Shown here one piece after another: positions 34,429 to 43,995 of a DNA stretch of 56,689 bases (the stretch's first letter is position 1; each line of letters starts with the position of its first letter). Both the position numbers and the translations under genes were made by a program. Source of the stretch: Ignavibacteriales bacterium CG18_big_fil_WC_8_21_14_2_50_31_20. GTDB taxonomy: Bacteria > Bacteroidota > Ignavibacteria > Ignavibacteriales > Melioribacteraceae. The notes beneath the pieces are model-generated. The model was not told where the DNA came from, searched no databases, and worked only from the letters and a program-made list of their open reading frames with translations. Location of the stretch: contig PCUD01000171.1 of assembly GCA_002786785.1 (NCBI GenBank), forward strand, positions 1-56,689, written 5' to 3'.

Positions 34429-37020
34429 TTAAAGTTCACTAATTATTTCATCAACTTTTTTAAGTGCTTCATCAATTTTGGAAATATCTTTTCCGCCAGC
34501 TGTTGCTAAGTGCGGACGACCACCGCCACCGCCACGAACTATTTTGGCAACTAAGCCAACAATATTTCCCGCTTGCAATTTTTTGTCTTTTATTAAATCA
34601 TCAGAAACCACGCAAACAATTCCAACTTTTTCTTCAATTGCCGAAATTAAAACGCCAACTCCACTTTTAATTTTGTTGCGTAGTTCATCGCCCATTGATT
34701 TTAATTCATCCATGTTTGTTGCTTCAACTCTGCCTTTAAAAATATGGATTGAATTTATTTCATTTGGCGATTTTAATATTTCATCAATTCCACCAAGCTT
34801 TGATTTTAATTCATATTCTGAAATTTCTTTTTCGAGTTTTCGTTTTTCATCATTGGCTTCTGATAATTTTTGACTCAAATCGTTAATTTTGTTTTCTTGT
34901 GCAGAAATCAAGTCATAAACCCCACGTCCAGTAACAGCTTCAATTCTACGTATTCCACTAGCTATTGATGACTCACTTACAATTTTAAATATCCCAATTT
35001 CGGAAGTGTTTTTTACGTGAGTTCCACCGCAAAACTCCATTGAATAATCACTAAATTGCACTATGTTTACTTTGTCGCCATATTTATCACCAAAGAACAT
35101 TAACGCACCCATTTCTTTTGCTTTTTCAAATGGAGTATTTAAATGATGCCCAGTTGAAATACTTTCCCAAATTTTATTATTTACAATTTTTTCAATTTCT
35201 TTTATTTCATCCTCAGTAACTTTTTGAAAATGTGCAAAGTCAAAACGGAGCTTTTCATTATCAACTAAAGATCCAGATTGTTTAACATGTTCCCCTAACA
35301 CTTTTCTTAACGCAGCATTCATTAAGTGAGTTGCAGAGTGGTTGCGCTTAATATCCATTCTTCTTAGTTCATCAATCGATAATTTTGCGATAGTGTTAAT
35401 TTCAAATTCATAATTTTCTGGGTTACTAACCACATGAATAATTTTACCATCAATTTTAGTAACATCAACTATCTCAAATACTTTTTTTTCAATTTGCAAT
35501 TTTCCCAAGTCACCAATTTGTCCACCAGATTCAACATAGAACGGAGTTTTGTCAAATATCAATAATGTAGTATCTTTAACATTTTTAATTGCTAATATTT
35601 TTGCATCTGATTTAACTTCATTATAACCAGTAAATTCGGTTGCTTTAGAAATATCACCTTCAAATCCATCAAGCGATTCAACAGTAATTCCAGCTTCGGC
35701 AATTTTGTTTTTTGTTGCACTTCTTGCTCGTTCTTTTTGCTCAGCCATTAGCTCGTTAAAGCGAGCTTCGTCAATAGTTAAGCCTTTTTCTTCCGCCATT
35801 ACGTTTGTTAAATCAACTGGAAATCCAAAAGTGTCGTAAAGTTTAAATACATCATCGCCACTTATTTGTTTTTTTGTGGTTGATGAAATTGTTTCAAAAA
35901 GTTCAATTCCTCTATCAAGAGTTCTGTTAAAATTTTCCTCTTCTGCTTTAATAATTTTTACTACATTATCTTTATTTGTAACAATTTCTGGGAATACTTC
36001 GCCCATTGTTTCAGTTAAAACATTAACAAGCGTATATAAAAAAGGTTGATTCAAATTTAACTTCCTTCCAAAGCGTGCGGCACGTCGTAAAATTCTACGA
36101 AGAACATAACCGCGACCTTCGTTTCCTGGAGTTGCGCCATCGGCAATTGCAAAAGTAAGTGTACGAATATGATCTGCAATAACGCGCATTGAAACGATAT
36201 CATCTTTTTCTTTGTAAGCAACACCAGAGATTTTAGAAATTTTGTTTATTATTGGAGTAAAAATATCTGTGTCATAATTAGCTTTTTTATTTTGAAGGAC
36301 TGCAACCAAGCGTTCAAATCCCATTCCAGTGTCAACGTGTTTTGCTGGCAGTTCTTTTAGAACCCCATTTTCATCGCGATTATACTGGATAAAAACTAAA
36401 TTCCAGATTTCGATACATTGTTCAACGCCGGCATTAACCCATTGGGGATTTTCAAAATCATCGCCAATATTTATGTGAATTTCGGAACAAGGACCACACG
36501 GACCAGTTTCACCCATTTCCCAAAAATTGTCTTTTTCATCAAATTTCAAAACGTGAGTTGGATTTATATCAGTCTTGGTTTTCCAAATTTCTAAAGCTTC
36601 TTCATCAGTTCTGTATACTGTTGCCCACAATCTTTCTTTTGGCAATTTCCAAACGTCTGTTAATAATTCCCAAGCCCAAGTAATAGCTTCTTCTTTGTAA
36701 TATCCTTCTTCTGGCTTTTGTGGATTTCCTAGCGACCAGTTTCCGAGCATTTCAAAAAAAGTGTGGTGATAAGTATCGCGTCCAACTTCTTCCAAATCGT
36801 TATGTTTTCCGCTAACACGAATGCACTTTTGTGTATTAGCCACACGATTATAATCGCGTGAACCTTGTCCGAGAAAAACATCTTTAAACTGATTCATTCC
36901 AGCGTTTGTAAAAAGCAAAGTTGGGTCATCATAAGGCACAACCGGCGCACTTTCTATAATTCTATGTTCTTTTTCTTTAAAGAAATCTAAAAACTGTTTT
37001 CTAATTTCATTAGAAGTCAT
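34429..37020 (-). CDS. alaS: Alanyl-tRNA synthetase
   Basis: This 863-residue enzyme charges tRNA-Ala with alanine. The class II core at the N-terminus shows FLDFFKEKEHRIIESAPVVP, FTNAGMNQFKDVFLG and TGMGFERL. A tRNA-recognition region RGYVLRRILRRAARFG follows, then the editing domain with HSATH and CGGTH, which hold zinc and clear mischarged Ser or Gly, and the C-terminal domain ending in glycine-rich GGGGGRPHLATAGGKD. All domains are present. AGGA precedes the ATG, and a TATATTTG -7 box (complement of 37064-37071) lies upstream, without a clear -33 element. I looked for a T-box leader and saw none. Confidence 0.98.
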   Translation of the reverse strand: MTSNEIRKQFLDFFKEKEHRIIESAPVVPYDDPTLLFTNAGMNQFKDVFLGQGSRDYNRVANTQKCIRVSGKHNDLEEVGRDTYHHTFFEMLGNWSLGNPQKPEEGYYKEEAITWAWELLTDVWKLPKERLWATVYRTDEEALEIWKTKTDINPTHVLKFDEKDNFWEMGETGPCGPCSEIHINIGDDFENPQWVNAGVEQCIEIWNLVFIQYNRDENGVLKELPAKHVDTGMGFERLVAVLQNKKANYDTDIFTPIINKISKISGVAYKEKDDIVSMRVIADHIRTLTFAIADGATPGNEGRGYVLRRILRRAARFGRKLNLNQPFLYTLVNVLTETMGEVFPEIVTNKDNVVKIIKAEEENFNRTLDRGIELFETISSTTKKQISGDDVFKLYDTFGFPVDLTNVMAEEKGLTIDEARFNELMAEQKERARSATKNKIAEAGITVESLDGFEGDISKATEFTGYNEVKSDAKILAIKNVKDTTLLIFDKTPFYVESGGQIGDLGKLQIEKKVFEIVDVTKIDGKIIHVVSNPENYEFEINTIAKLSIDELRRMDIKRNHSATHLMNAALRKVLGEHVKQSGSLVDNEKLRFDFAHFQKVTEDEIKEIEKIVNNKIWESISTGHHLNTPFEKAKEMGALMFFGDKYGDKVNIVQFSDYSMEFCGGTHVKNTSEIGIFKIVSESSIASGIRRIEAVTGRGVYDLISAQENKINDLSQKLSEANDEKRKLEKEISEYELKSKLGGIDEILKSPNEINSIHIFKGRVEATNMDELKSMGDELRNKIKSGVGVLISAIEEKVGIVCVVSDDLIKDKKLQAGNIVGLVAKIVRGGGGGRPHLATAGGKDISKIDEALKKVDEIISEL

Positions 37021-37125
37021 TTATGTATCCTAAAATTTAATTTATTTCAAAATTTTGCAAACGCAAATATAAGAAAAGGGTAATGGTATTTTTTTACAAT
37101 TTTATAATTATTAATTTAGACTGTC

Positions 37126-37150
37126 ATTCCTGCATGTTTTTAGCGGGAAT
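37126..37150. repeat. Short dyad repeat between sirtuin and alaS
   Basis: ATTCCTGC (37126-37133) and GCGGGAAT (37143-37150) pair over 8 positions with one G-T wobble. The sequence TGTCATTCCTGC ... GCGGGAATCT resembles the small palindromic intergenic repeats known in many bacteria. It has TTC-type flanks and a weak T-run on the plus strand only, so it could also stop the minus-strand sirtuin transcript poorly. Confidence 0.4.
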
Positions 37151-37166
37151 CTATTCTTTTTGAAAA

Positions 37167-37919
37167 TTACATTTCTTTATCAATCAGCATCTCAAATATT
37201 TTGGGAAGCACTTCTCCTGATTTTCCAATAATTGAAAAGTCAACTTGACTTGAAATGTTTGTTGGTTCAATATTAATTTCAACTAAAGTGGCACCAGCTT
37301 CTTTTGCAGAAATTGGAATGTAAGCCGCAGGATAAACGACAGCCGAAGTTCCAACTATAAAGCAAATATCCGACTCAATTGCTTTTCTTTCCGCTTCGGC
37401 AAATATTCCTTGTGGAAGCATTTCGCCAAACCAAACAACATCTGGACGAATCATTCCCCCGCATTTTTCACATTTGGGAACTTCGTTAGCATCAATAAAC
37501 TTTTCAACGTCATAAAATGTTTTGCAATCAAGACAGAAATTGCGTTCAATATTTCCGTGAAGTTCAAGTATGTTTGTACTTCCAGCTCGCTTGTGTAGAT
37601 TATCAACATTTTGCGTAACTACTGTAACTTCGTTAAAACATTTTTCAAATTCTGCTATTTTTTTATGTCCAGCATTTGGTTCTGTTTCACGGACAATTTT
37701 TCTTCTGTATTGATACCATTCCCAAACCAAATTGGGATTTTTCATAAACCCATCAAAACTGGCAAGTTCTTGTGCGGACATTTTATTCCACAATCCGCCT
37801 TTTCCACGAAAAGTTTCAATTCCGCTTTCGGCTGAAATACCAGCTCCAGTAAAGAACAAAATTGATTTTGCTGATTTAAGTTTTTCGATTAGCTCTTTTG
37901 GAATTTCCATTTTATTCAT
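37167..37919 (-). CDS. cobB: Sirtuin NAD-dependent protein deacylase
   Basis: This 250-residue SIR2 enzyme removes acyl groups from lysines of cytoplasmic proteins using NAD+. GAGISAESG lies at 25-33, followed by FRGKGGLW, TQNVDNLHKRAG and the catalytic His in ELHGNIE. The zinc-holding pairs are CLDC and CEKC, separated by 16 residues. The Tyr and Arg of the WYQYRRK segment sit near the acyl pocket; in sirtuins of the SIRT5 class a Tyr-x-x-Arg pattern here favours succinyl or malonyl groups. It lies 11 bp after the YhaM-like gene in the same orientation. A second ATG is three codons into the frame; the first is used here without a clear ribosome binding site. Confidence 0.95.
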   Translation of the reverse strand: MNKMEIPKELIEKLKSAKSILFFTGAGISAESGIETFRGKGGLWNKMSAQELASFDGFMKNPNLVWEWYQYRRKIVRETEPNAGHKKIAEFEKCFNEVTVVTQNVDNLHKRAGSTNILELHGNIERNFCLDCKTFYDVEKFIDANEVPKCEKCGGMIRPDVVWFGEMLPQGIFAEAERKAIESDICFIVGTSAVVYPAAYIPISAKEAGATLVEINIEPTNISSQVDFSIIGKSGEVLPKIFEMLIDKEM

Positions 37920-37930
37920 TTCATTAACTT

Positions 37931-38920
37931 TTAATCAAATAATGATTCTTTCAAATTTTCGTTTTCATCTGTTGGAGGAATATAAATTGCTGTTTCCGCA
38001 AGGCGAATAAAGTTAGTCCAGTTTGTATTACCTTGTCTATCATTTTTTGCCACATTTAAATATGCATTCGATTTTGCACTCAATTCATCAGCGTGATATA
38101 AAACCACAGCTTCGGGCATTTTAGGAATTACTGGCGAAGCATATTCCAATTTTCCTTGATGACTCAGAACCAAGTGAATTAATTGATTTTTTAATGCTTC
38201 TGGAAATCCACTAATTTCCTTTGCTTTTTCTTCTATCCGCATAGCCGCAATAACAATGTGCCCAATTAATTTTCCTTTATCGGTGTAATCAAAATTTGTT
38301 TCATAAGTCAGTTCTTCAGTTTTTCCAAAATCGTGAAAAATTGCACCGGCAACTAATAAGTCTCTATTTAATTCTGGATGAATATCGCATGCAGTTTTGC
38401 AAATTTTTATTATTTCAAGAGTGTGTTCAAGCAACCCATGAATATAGGAATGGTGCCATGCTTTACCTGCTGGAACGTTGCAATATTTTTCAAATGTTTC
38501 AGCATCAAATATTTTTTGAATTAATTCTCTAAAATATTTGCTAGAAATTTCATCAACAACTTTATTCCATTCAGCTTTCATCTCATCCAAATTTCTTTGT
38601 GAGCGTGGCAGAAAATCGGAATGAGTAACGTTATCACTTTCAATTGCTAACCTTATTCTATTAATAATTAATTGTGGAGTTCCGTTGTATTCATCAAATT
38701 TGCAATCTACTTTAGTAATTTTTCCTTCTTTAGCCGATTGTAAAAAAACTTCAAATCCATCCCACATTTTTGCAGCAATTGTACCAGAAATATCTCTCAA
38801 TTCTAGACTTAAAAATTCCTTGTTGGTTCTAGTAACCTTCTTTTCAATTTTCGTAATTAGTAAAAAAAGATGAGCGTCCTCACCAACTTCGTGTTCAAGA
38901 ATACTTTTTTGGTTTAACAT
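37931..38920 (-). CDS. YhaM-like 3'-5' exonuclease, OB fold plus HD domain
   Basis: This 329-residue protein joins an OB-fold nucleic acid binding domain (about 15-95, LELRDISGTIAAKMWDG) to an HD domain (about 160-290) with HHSYIHGLLEHT and FHDFGK as metal-binding parts, a His in HIVIAAM and VLSHQGK. This is the layout of YhaM/CbfA 3'-5' exoribonucleases. It probably trims RNA ends; single-stranded DNA is a possible substrate as well. It lies 8 bp after the UpxY-like gene and 11 bp before the sirtuin, so all three are probably one transcript. Confidence 0.87.
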   Translation of the reverse strand: MLNQKSILEHEVGEDAHLFLLITKIEKKVTRTNKEFLSLELRDISGTIAAKMWDGFEVFLQSAKEGKITKVDCKFDEYNGTPQLIINRIRLAIESDNVTHSDFLPRSQRNLDEMKAEWNKVVDEISSKYFRELIQKIFDAETFEKYCNVPAGKAWHHSYIHGLLEHTLEIIKICKTACDIHPELNRDLLVAGAIFHDFGKTEELTYETNFDYTDKGKLIGHIVIAAMRIEEKAKEISGFPEALKNQLIHLVLSHQGKLEYASPVIPKMPEAVVLYHADELSAKSNAYLNVAKNDRQGNTNWTNFIRLAETAIYIPPTDENENLKESLFD

Positions 38921-38928
38921 ATTATTCC

Positions 38929-39426
38929 CTAATTAATAGCCTTAATTTTTGTTGAACTTGGAATAACAACTTTAACCGTGCGGTTTAACAATTCAATTGA
39001 AAGTGACAATGTACTTTCATTCTTGCTAATTGAATTTATATATCCCTCTACTCCAGCAAAAGGTCCTGATTCAATTAGTATAATTTTGCCTTTTGAAATT
39101 CCATCAATAACTTGAATTCTTTCGGGTGTTTTTAACATAATTTTTAAGCTCTCAATCTCTGATTCCGGAATTGTTGCCACCTTTCCATCAAAAGTTATCG
39201 ATTTAAGAACAGCTTCGCAGGTAAGTGCATAATTTCTTTCTTTTTCATTAGCATTAATAAAAATATAGCTTTTAAAAAGTGCTTCTGTAACCTTCTTTTT
39301 TCTATCACTCCATTGTTTAACAACAACAATTGTTGGAAGAAAAACTTCTATTCCAAGTTCAGAAATCTGTTCCAAAGCTTTAGCTTCGTGGCGTGGTTTG
39401 GTGTATAAGGGATACCAACTTTTCAT
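38929..39426 (-). CDS. UpxY/NusG-family transcription antiterminator
   Basis: This 165-residue specialised NusG paralogue has an N-terminal NGN domain (about 1-100: WYPLYTKPRHEAKALEQI at the start and FKSYIFINA near the middle) and a C-terminal KOW segment (about 112-150, GKIILIESGPFAGVEGYI). Such proteins bind RNA polymerase and help it read through terminators of long operons, commonly polysaccharide operons in Bacteroidota. No polysaccharide genes are in this window. The 77-bp gap upstream of it could host a recruitment hairpin, but I see none. It probably acts on a locus elsewhere. Confidence 0.85.
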   Translation of the reverse strand: MKSWYPLYTKPRHEAKALEQISELGIEVFLPTIVVVKQWSDRKKKVTEALFKSYIFINANEKERNYALTCEAVLKSITFDGKVATIPESEIESLKIMLKTPERIQVIDGISKGKIILIESGPFAGVEGYINSISKNESTLSLSIELLNRTVKVVIPSSTKIKAIN

Positions 39427-39503
39427 ATATTTTTGTTTCCTATTTATCTAAAAAGCACAGTAAAATTTATTGTTTATTTTTAAATTGTGCTTTACTTTTG
39501 CTG

Positions 39504-41066
39504 TTATAAACCTTGTTTAATTGCTTTAATTAATTTATCGTTCTCAATATCAATTGGATAAATTCCGTTAATTACAAAGGATTCATAATTTCCCTCAATA
39601 TTTTCAATAACATCATTGGTTAAAACAAAAACAGCCACTGAAAAATATTTGTCGTTTTGTCTAACTGATTTAATTATTTCTTCACCGCTTAATAAACTCA
39701 ATTCATTTTTTACAATAATAATTGATGGCAGCTCGTCTTTAATTAAATCTAAAGCAGCATATCCGTTTTTTGCGGTTAGCAATAAATAATTTGGCAAGGA
39801 ATCAGAAATTAGTTTACCTCTATCTTCCAATCTTTTTGCATCATCATCAACTAGAAGAACAATATTTTGGGCTTCTAATATTGAAATGTGAAATTCGCTT
39901 CCTTCATTTTTTTGTGAATAAAACCAAACATCCCCATTAAGTTTATCAATTATTTCTTTTACCAAAATCAACCCCATTCCAGAACCTTGTTCACCTTCGG
40001 TACCTTCGGTGGAATACTTTTCATCCAATTTAAATAATTTATCTTGGTCAACATCAGAAATTCCAACACCTTTATCTTTAACTACAATTTCAACCATATC
40101 ACCCTTAAATCTACTTCCATAAATAGATACAGCAGAATTTGGGTTTGAATAATTGATTGCATTATGTAACAAATTAGAAATTGCTTTTCCAATTTGCTTC
40201 TCATCGCTTTTTATGTAAATATCGTTTGGAATGTTCTGGATAATTTCAACGTTTTTGCGAACTGCTGCTCCAGTATGCTTTGAAACTACTACCGAAACAA
40301 TGTTTTTTAAATTTAATCTTTGGATTTCAATTGCTGTACGTCCAGTTCTTAAACGCGACCAGTCGAGCAAACGTTCAATATAATTAAGTTGATGTTGTGA
40401 ACTATTGTAAATGTATGTTATATATTCGTTTTTTTCTTCATCAGGAAGCCCTTTATCATTTAGTAAAATTTCGGAAAATCCAAGAAGAGTAGTATATGGT
40501 GATTTTAAGTCGTGAGAAACAATTGAAATAAATTTATCCTTCTTATTATTGAGGCTTATCATTTCTTCGCTATAATTAATCAAATCTTTTTTGGCTTTTT
40601 CAATTTCAGAAATATCAAAGAAAATTGAATTATATTCAGTAATTTGTCCATTGCTATTACGCTTTGCAGAAATAGTTTCATATAAATCAATAATCTCATC
40701 ATTTTCGCAAATAACGCGGTACGAAATAGAATAATTGTTTTTGCTTGAATTATTTAAAACCTCATTTAACCCATTTTCAACCCTTAATCTATCATCCTCG
40801 TGAATAATTGAATTTAACTTTTTAGGTAATCCCTCAATTTGTTCTGCAGTATATTTCACTACATCAAAAATGGAATTAGAATATTTAACTTCAAAGTGGT
40901 TGTTTATAAAAAAAGTTTTAGCAAAAAAATAATTTCTAAATGAATCGTTATATTTTAAAATTTCCGAATCAAGTTCCGAATTGAAAAAATTAATAACTTC
41001 ACCAATAACTTGTTTGTCCTTTATTATACTGCTCAATTTTTGGTTTAGTTTTTCACTTTTGTCCAT
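39504..41066 (-). CDS. PAS histidine kinase with C-terminal pseudo-receiver
   Basis: This 520-residue cytoplasmic protein contains a PAS domain (about 45-160), HisKA with H185 in IVSHDLKSPYTT, and an ATPase domain (KAISNLLHNAINYS, DKGVGISD, GSGMGLILV). The C-terminal 120 residues look like a receiver (starts VLLVDDD) but the site for the phosphorylated Asp is Lys near 451 (VKNELSLLSG) and the conserved later Lys is missing, so it is a pseudo-receiver. It has no membrane segment. It follows the NtrC-like regulator by 22 bp and is third in a signalling operon. Confidence 0.88.
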   Translation of the reverse strand: MDKSEKLNQKLSSIIKDKQVIGEVINFFNSELDSEILKYNDSFRNYFFAKTFFINNHFEVKYSNSIFDVVKYTAEQIEGLPKKLNSIIHEDDRLRVENGLNEVLNNSSKNNYSISYRVICENDEIIDLYETISAKRNSNGQITEYNSIFFDISEIEKAKKDLINYSEEMISLNNKKDKFISIVSHDLKSPYTTLLGFSEILLNDKGLPDEEKNEYITYIYNSSQHQLNYIERLLDWSRLRTGRTAIEIQRLNLKNIVSVVVSKHTGAAVRKNVEIIQNIPNDIYIKSDEKQIGKAISNLLHNAINYSNPNSAVSIYGSRFKGDMVEIVVKDKGVGISDVDQDKLFKLDEKYSTEGTEGEQGSGMGLILVKEIIDKLNGDVWFYSQKNEGSEFHISILEAQNIVLLVDDDAKRLEDRGKLISDSLPNYLLLTAKNGYAALDLIKDELPSIIIVKNELSLLSGEEIIKSVRQNDKYFSVAVFVLTNDVIENIEGNYESFVINGIYPIDIENDKLIKAIKQGL

Positions 41067-41088
41067 TAATTGTCCTTAAAAAATAATA

Positions 41089-42459
41089 TTAAAAATCATG
41101 TTCACTAAATTTTGTTGGAATATTTAGTTCTTCCATTTTCCTATAAAGTGACGAAAGACCAATTTCTAAAGATTTTGCCGTTTCCTCTTTATTATAATTA
41201 TTGTTTTTAATTACATTAATAATATGCTCACGTTCAAAATTTTTTACAGCTTCTTTTAGTGAGACTGGAAATCCATATTTAGAAATATTTTCTTTTATAT
41301 AATCAGAAAGATCTTCAACTTTAATTACATTTTCAGGTGCAAAAATAACAGCTCGTTCAATAATATTTTCAAGTTCTCTAACACCACCACGCCAATTGTG
41401 ATTTATTAAAGCACGCATTGCATCGTTATCAACGCCAAGTATTTTTTTACCCATTTGATTGCAATATTTTTCAACAAAAAAGTTTACTAAAAGAGGAATA
41501 TCGTCCCTTCTTTCATTTAATGAAGGCAATGAAATTTCAATAACATTTAAGCGGTAATATAAGTCTTCTCTAAATTCACCAGCTTCAGTTTTTTTGAATA
41601 AATTTTGATTAGTTGCAGCAATAATTCTTACATCCGTAGAAATAGATTTAGTTCCACCAACTGGGATAAAGTTTTTTTCTTCAATAGCACGCAGAAGCTT
41701 TACTTGCATATTAAGGGGCAAGTCGCCAATTTCATCTAAAAAAAGTGTTCCACCATCAGCAACTTTAAATAAACCAACCTTTTCTTCTGTTGCTCCAGTA
41801 AAAGAGCCTTTTTTGTGACCAAATAACTCGCTTTCAATTAAGTTCTCAGAAATAGCACCACAATTTATTGGAAGAAATATTTCATCTTTTCTTTTACTGT
41901 TATAATGAATTGCTTTTGCCACAAGTTCTTTTCCTGTTCCACTTTTGCCTGTAATTAAAACATTGCTACTGGTTTGTGCAACTTGTGTAATAAGTCTGAA
42001 AACTTTTTTAATTACATTGCTATCGCCAATAATATTCTGAAAACCAGGTTCAGCTGAAACTCTTTTGCGTAGTGATTTGTTTTCTATTGATAGCTGCTTA
42101 AATTTAGATAATCTCTTTAATCTAAGGAGCAAATCGTCAAATTCAATTGGTTTTATTAAGTAATCATAAGCACCTTCACGGATAGCTGAAATGGCAGTTT
42201 TTACAGAGGCATAGGCAGTCATAATAACAAAAAATGTTTCTGGGCTAATTTTGCTTGCTTGTTTTAGCAATTCCATTCCATCCATATTTGGCATTTTTAT
42301 ATCTGTTATAACCACATCAAAACTATTTTCCTTAATTTTAGTAAGAGCATCTTGTCCATCACCCGAAGTATCTGTTTTGTAACCTTCGTCTTCAAGAACA
42401 ATTTGAATAGAATCTCTTATAGCTTTTTCATCATCTACAATTAAAACTGTTGTTGCCAT
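41089..42459 (-). CDS. NtrC-family sigma54 response regulator
   Basis: This 456-residue protein has an intact receiver (1-120; D9-D10, phospho-acceptor D53, KP pair in LIKPIEF), then the AAA+ sigma54 domain with Walker A GKSGTGKE, GSFTGA (a common variant of GAFTGA) and DEIGDLP, and a Fis-like C-terminal HTH (EETAKSLEIGLSSLYRKM). It activates sigma54 promoters after phosphorylation, most probably by the PAS kinase encoded 14 bp upstream. Its targets are not visible here. A second, receiver-free activator of this class lies at 22589-23935. Confidence 0.94.
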   Translation of the reverse strand: MATTVLIVDDEKAIRDSIQIVLEDEGYKTDTSGDGQDALTKIKENSFDVVITDIKMPNMDGMELLKQASKISPETFFVIMTAYASVKTAISAIREGAYDYLIKPIEFDDLLLRLKRLSKFKQLSIENKSLRKRVSAEPGFQNIIGDSNVIKKVFRLITQVAQTSSNVLITGKSGTGKELVAKAIHYNSKRKDEIFLPINCGAISENLIESELFGHKKGSFTGATEEKVGLFKVADGGTLFLDEIGDLPLNMQVKLLRAIEEKNFIPVGGTKSISTDVRIIAATNQNLFKKTEAGEFREDLYYRLNVIEISLPSLNERRDDIPLLVNFFVEKYCNQMGKKILGVDNDAMRALINHNWRGGVRELENIIERAVIFAPENVIKVEDLSDYIKENISKYGFPVSLKEAVKNFEREHIINVIKNNNYNKEETAKSLEIGLSSLYRKMEELNIPTKFSEHDF

Positions 42460-42473
42460 TGTTTTTTCCTTTT

Positions 42474-43964
42474 TTAAGGTAATAATTTAACTGTAAAAAC
42501 CGCACCTTCATTTTTTTTGCTTTTTACTAAAATTTTTCCGTGCATTTTTTTTATTATTCCATAGCTTACCGAAAGTCCCAAACCAGTTCCTTTTCCAACT
42601 TCTTTTGTTGTAAAAAATGGATTAAAAATTTTGCTTTTAACATCGGCATCCATTCCATAACCATCATCAACTATATCTGTGCAAATAAACACATCGTCAA
42701 GATAAGTACGAACTTCAATTTTTCCTTCTCCGCTAATTGCATCTAAAGCGTTTATTAAAATATTTACATATACTTGCAAAAGTTGGTCTGGCACTGCTAA
42801 AATCATTGGTAGGTCGTGACAAAAGTTAGTTTTGAACTCAACATTTTTTACGCGTTTATCATATTTAACAATTCCTACTGCAATTTTCACAACATCATTT
42901 ATTTGGAGCAGCTCTTTGTCTTCCCCAGGTGGGCGTGAAAAATCGACCAATTCTCTAACAATTTTTGAAATTCTATCAATATTATCTTTTATTGTACTTA
43001 ATTGTTCAGCAAGTTTTTCGTCTTTGTTTTTTCTTTGCATTATTTGAACCAAAGCAGAAATAGAAGTTAATGGATTTCCAATTTCGTGAGCAACACCAGC
43101 GGCTAATTGTCCAATAACAGCAAGTTTTTCTGATTGGTCAACTTGTTGTTGCAATTTTTTAACTTGTGACAGATCCTGCATAATCATTGTTCTGCCATTA
43201 TAAGTGCCATTTTGGCTTTTCACCTGAGTAACTTTTAGCTTAACGGGAATTATTATTCCATCTTTGGTTTTTCTTTTTGTTTCAGCAATTTGAACTTCGC
43301 CTCTAATTTTGGATTCATGTATGATATACTGCAATTCATCGTGAGACTTTGGTAAATTTGGCAATAAATAAGTTGAGGGTTGTCCAACAACTTCTTTTTC
43401 GGAATATCCAAACATTTCTTCAGCCCCATGATTCCACGAAATAAATTTTTCGTTAACATCAATAGCAGCAATAGCAGTATCTGATTTATAAAGAATTGTG
43501 TTAAGATATTGTTGATTCATTTCCAATTTTTTTGCAAGTCTATCACGATCGTATTCAATTTCTTTAATCTGCGTGTTTTGATAGAGCATTGAGTAGCGTG
43601 CAAAAATTTGTTCAATTATTTCATCAAGAAATCCAATAATTAAAATAGGATTGTGTTTTTCAATTTCATTCTTGTCAATATTACTAAGAAGCGCAAATCT
43701 TCCCGAACTAAATATTTGACTAACTTCTAATAGGTTTAGGTTGGTTCTTGAAAATAGATTATAAGAATCTATTAAGTATTGATCAGTTGATAAATAATCG
43801 GCGCTGCTAACAACTTCAATTAAACTCTGCATACTTGAATTTACAAAATGGTCAATTTCTAATTTTGATAATTTGTTGCCAAAATTTTGTTGTAATTTTA
43901 AATTCCAATTTTCAACTATTAAATTGTGACTATTATTTAGTAATTCAAGAATAGTTTTTTTCAT
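42474..43964 (-). CDS. PAS sensor histidine kinase, NtrB-like
   Basis: This 496-residue cytoplasmic kinase has a helical N-terminal region (1-150) ending in a coiled coil, a PAS domain (about 155-265, SWNHGAEEMFGYSEKEVVGQ), HisKA with H293 in GVAHEIGNPLTSIS, and an ATPase domain (NILINALDAI, DDGYGMD, GTGLGLSVSYGI). The H-E-I-G-N-P form is typical of NtrB-type kinases that pair with NtrC-like regulators, which is the gene directly downstream (14-bp gap). There is no membrane segment, so the signal is intracellular or comes through a partner. Confidence 0.92.
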   Translation of the reverse strand: MKKTILELLNNSHNLIVENWNLKLQQNFGNKLSKLEIDHFVNSSMQSLIEVVSSADYLSTDQYLIDSYNLFSRTNLNLLEVSQIFSSGRFALLSNIDKNEIEKHNPILIIGFLDEIIEQIFARYSMLYQNTQIKEIEYDRDRLAKKLEMNQQYLNTILYKSDTAIAAIDVNEKFISWNHGAEEMFGYSEKEVVGQPSTYLLPNLPKSHDELQYIIHESKIRGEVQIAETKRKTKDGIIIPVKLKVTQVKSQNGTYNGRTMIMQDLSQVKKLQQQVDQSEKLAVIGQLAAGVAHEIGNPLTSISALVQIMQRKNKDEKLAEQLSTIKDNIDRISKIVRELVDFSRPPGEDKELLQINDVVKIAVGIVKYDKRVKNVEFKTNFCHDLPMILAVPDQLLQVYVNILINALDAISGEGKIEVRTYLDDVFICTDIVDDGYGMDADVKSKIFNPFFTTKEVGKGTGLGLSVSYGIIKKMHGKILVKSKKNEGAVFTVKLLP

Positions 43965-43995
43965 TTTGTTATTTTGTAACCAATTATAAGCTTTT

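Noticed and set aside
37021-37166. T-box leader of alaS
   Set aside because: The upstream strand between 37021 and 37166 has no T-box core sequence or anti-terminator pairing; only a -7-like box and a small palindrome were seen.
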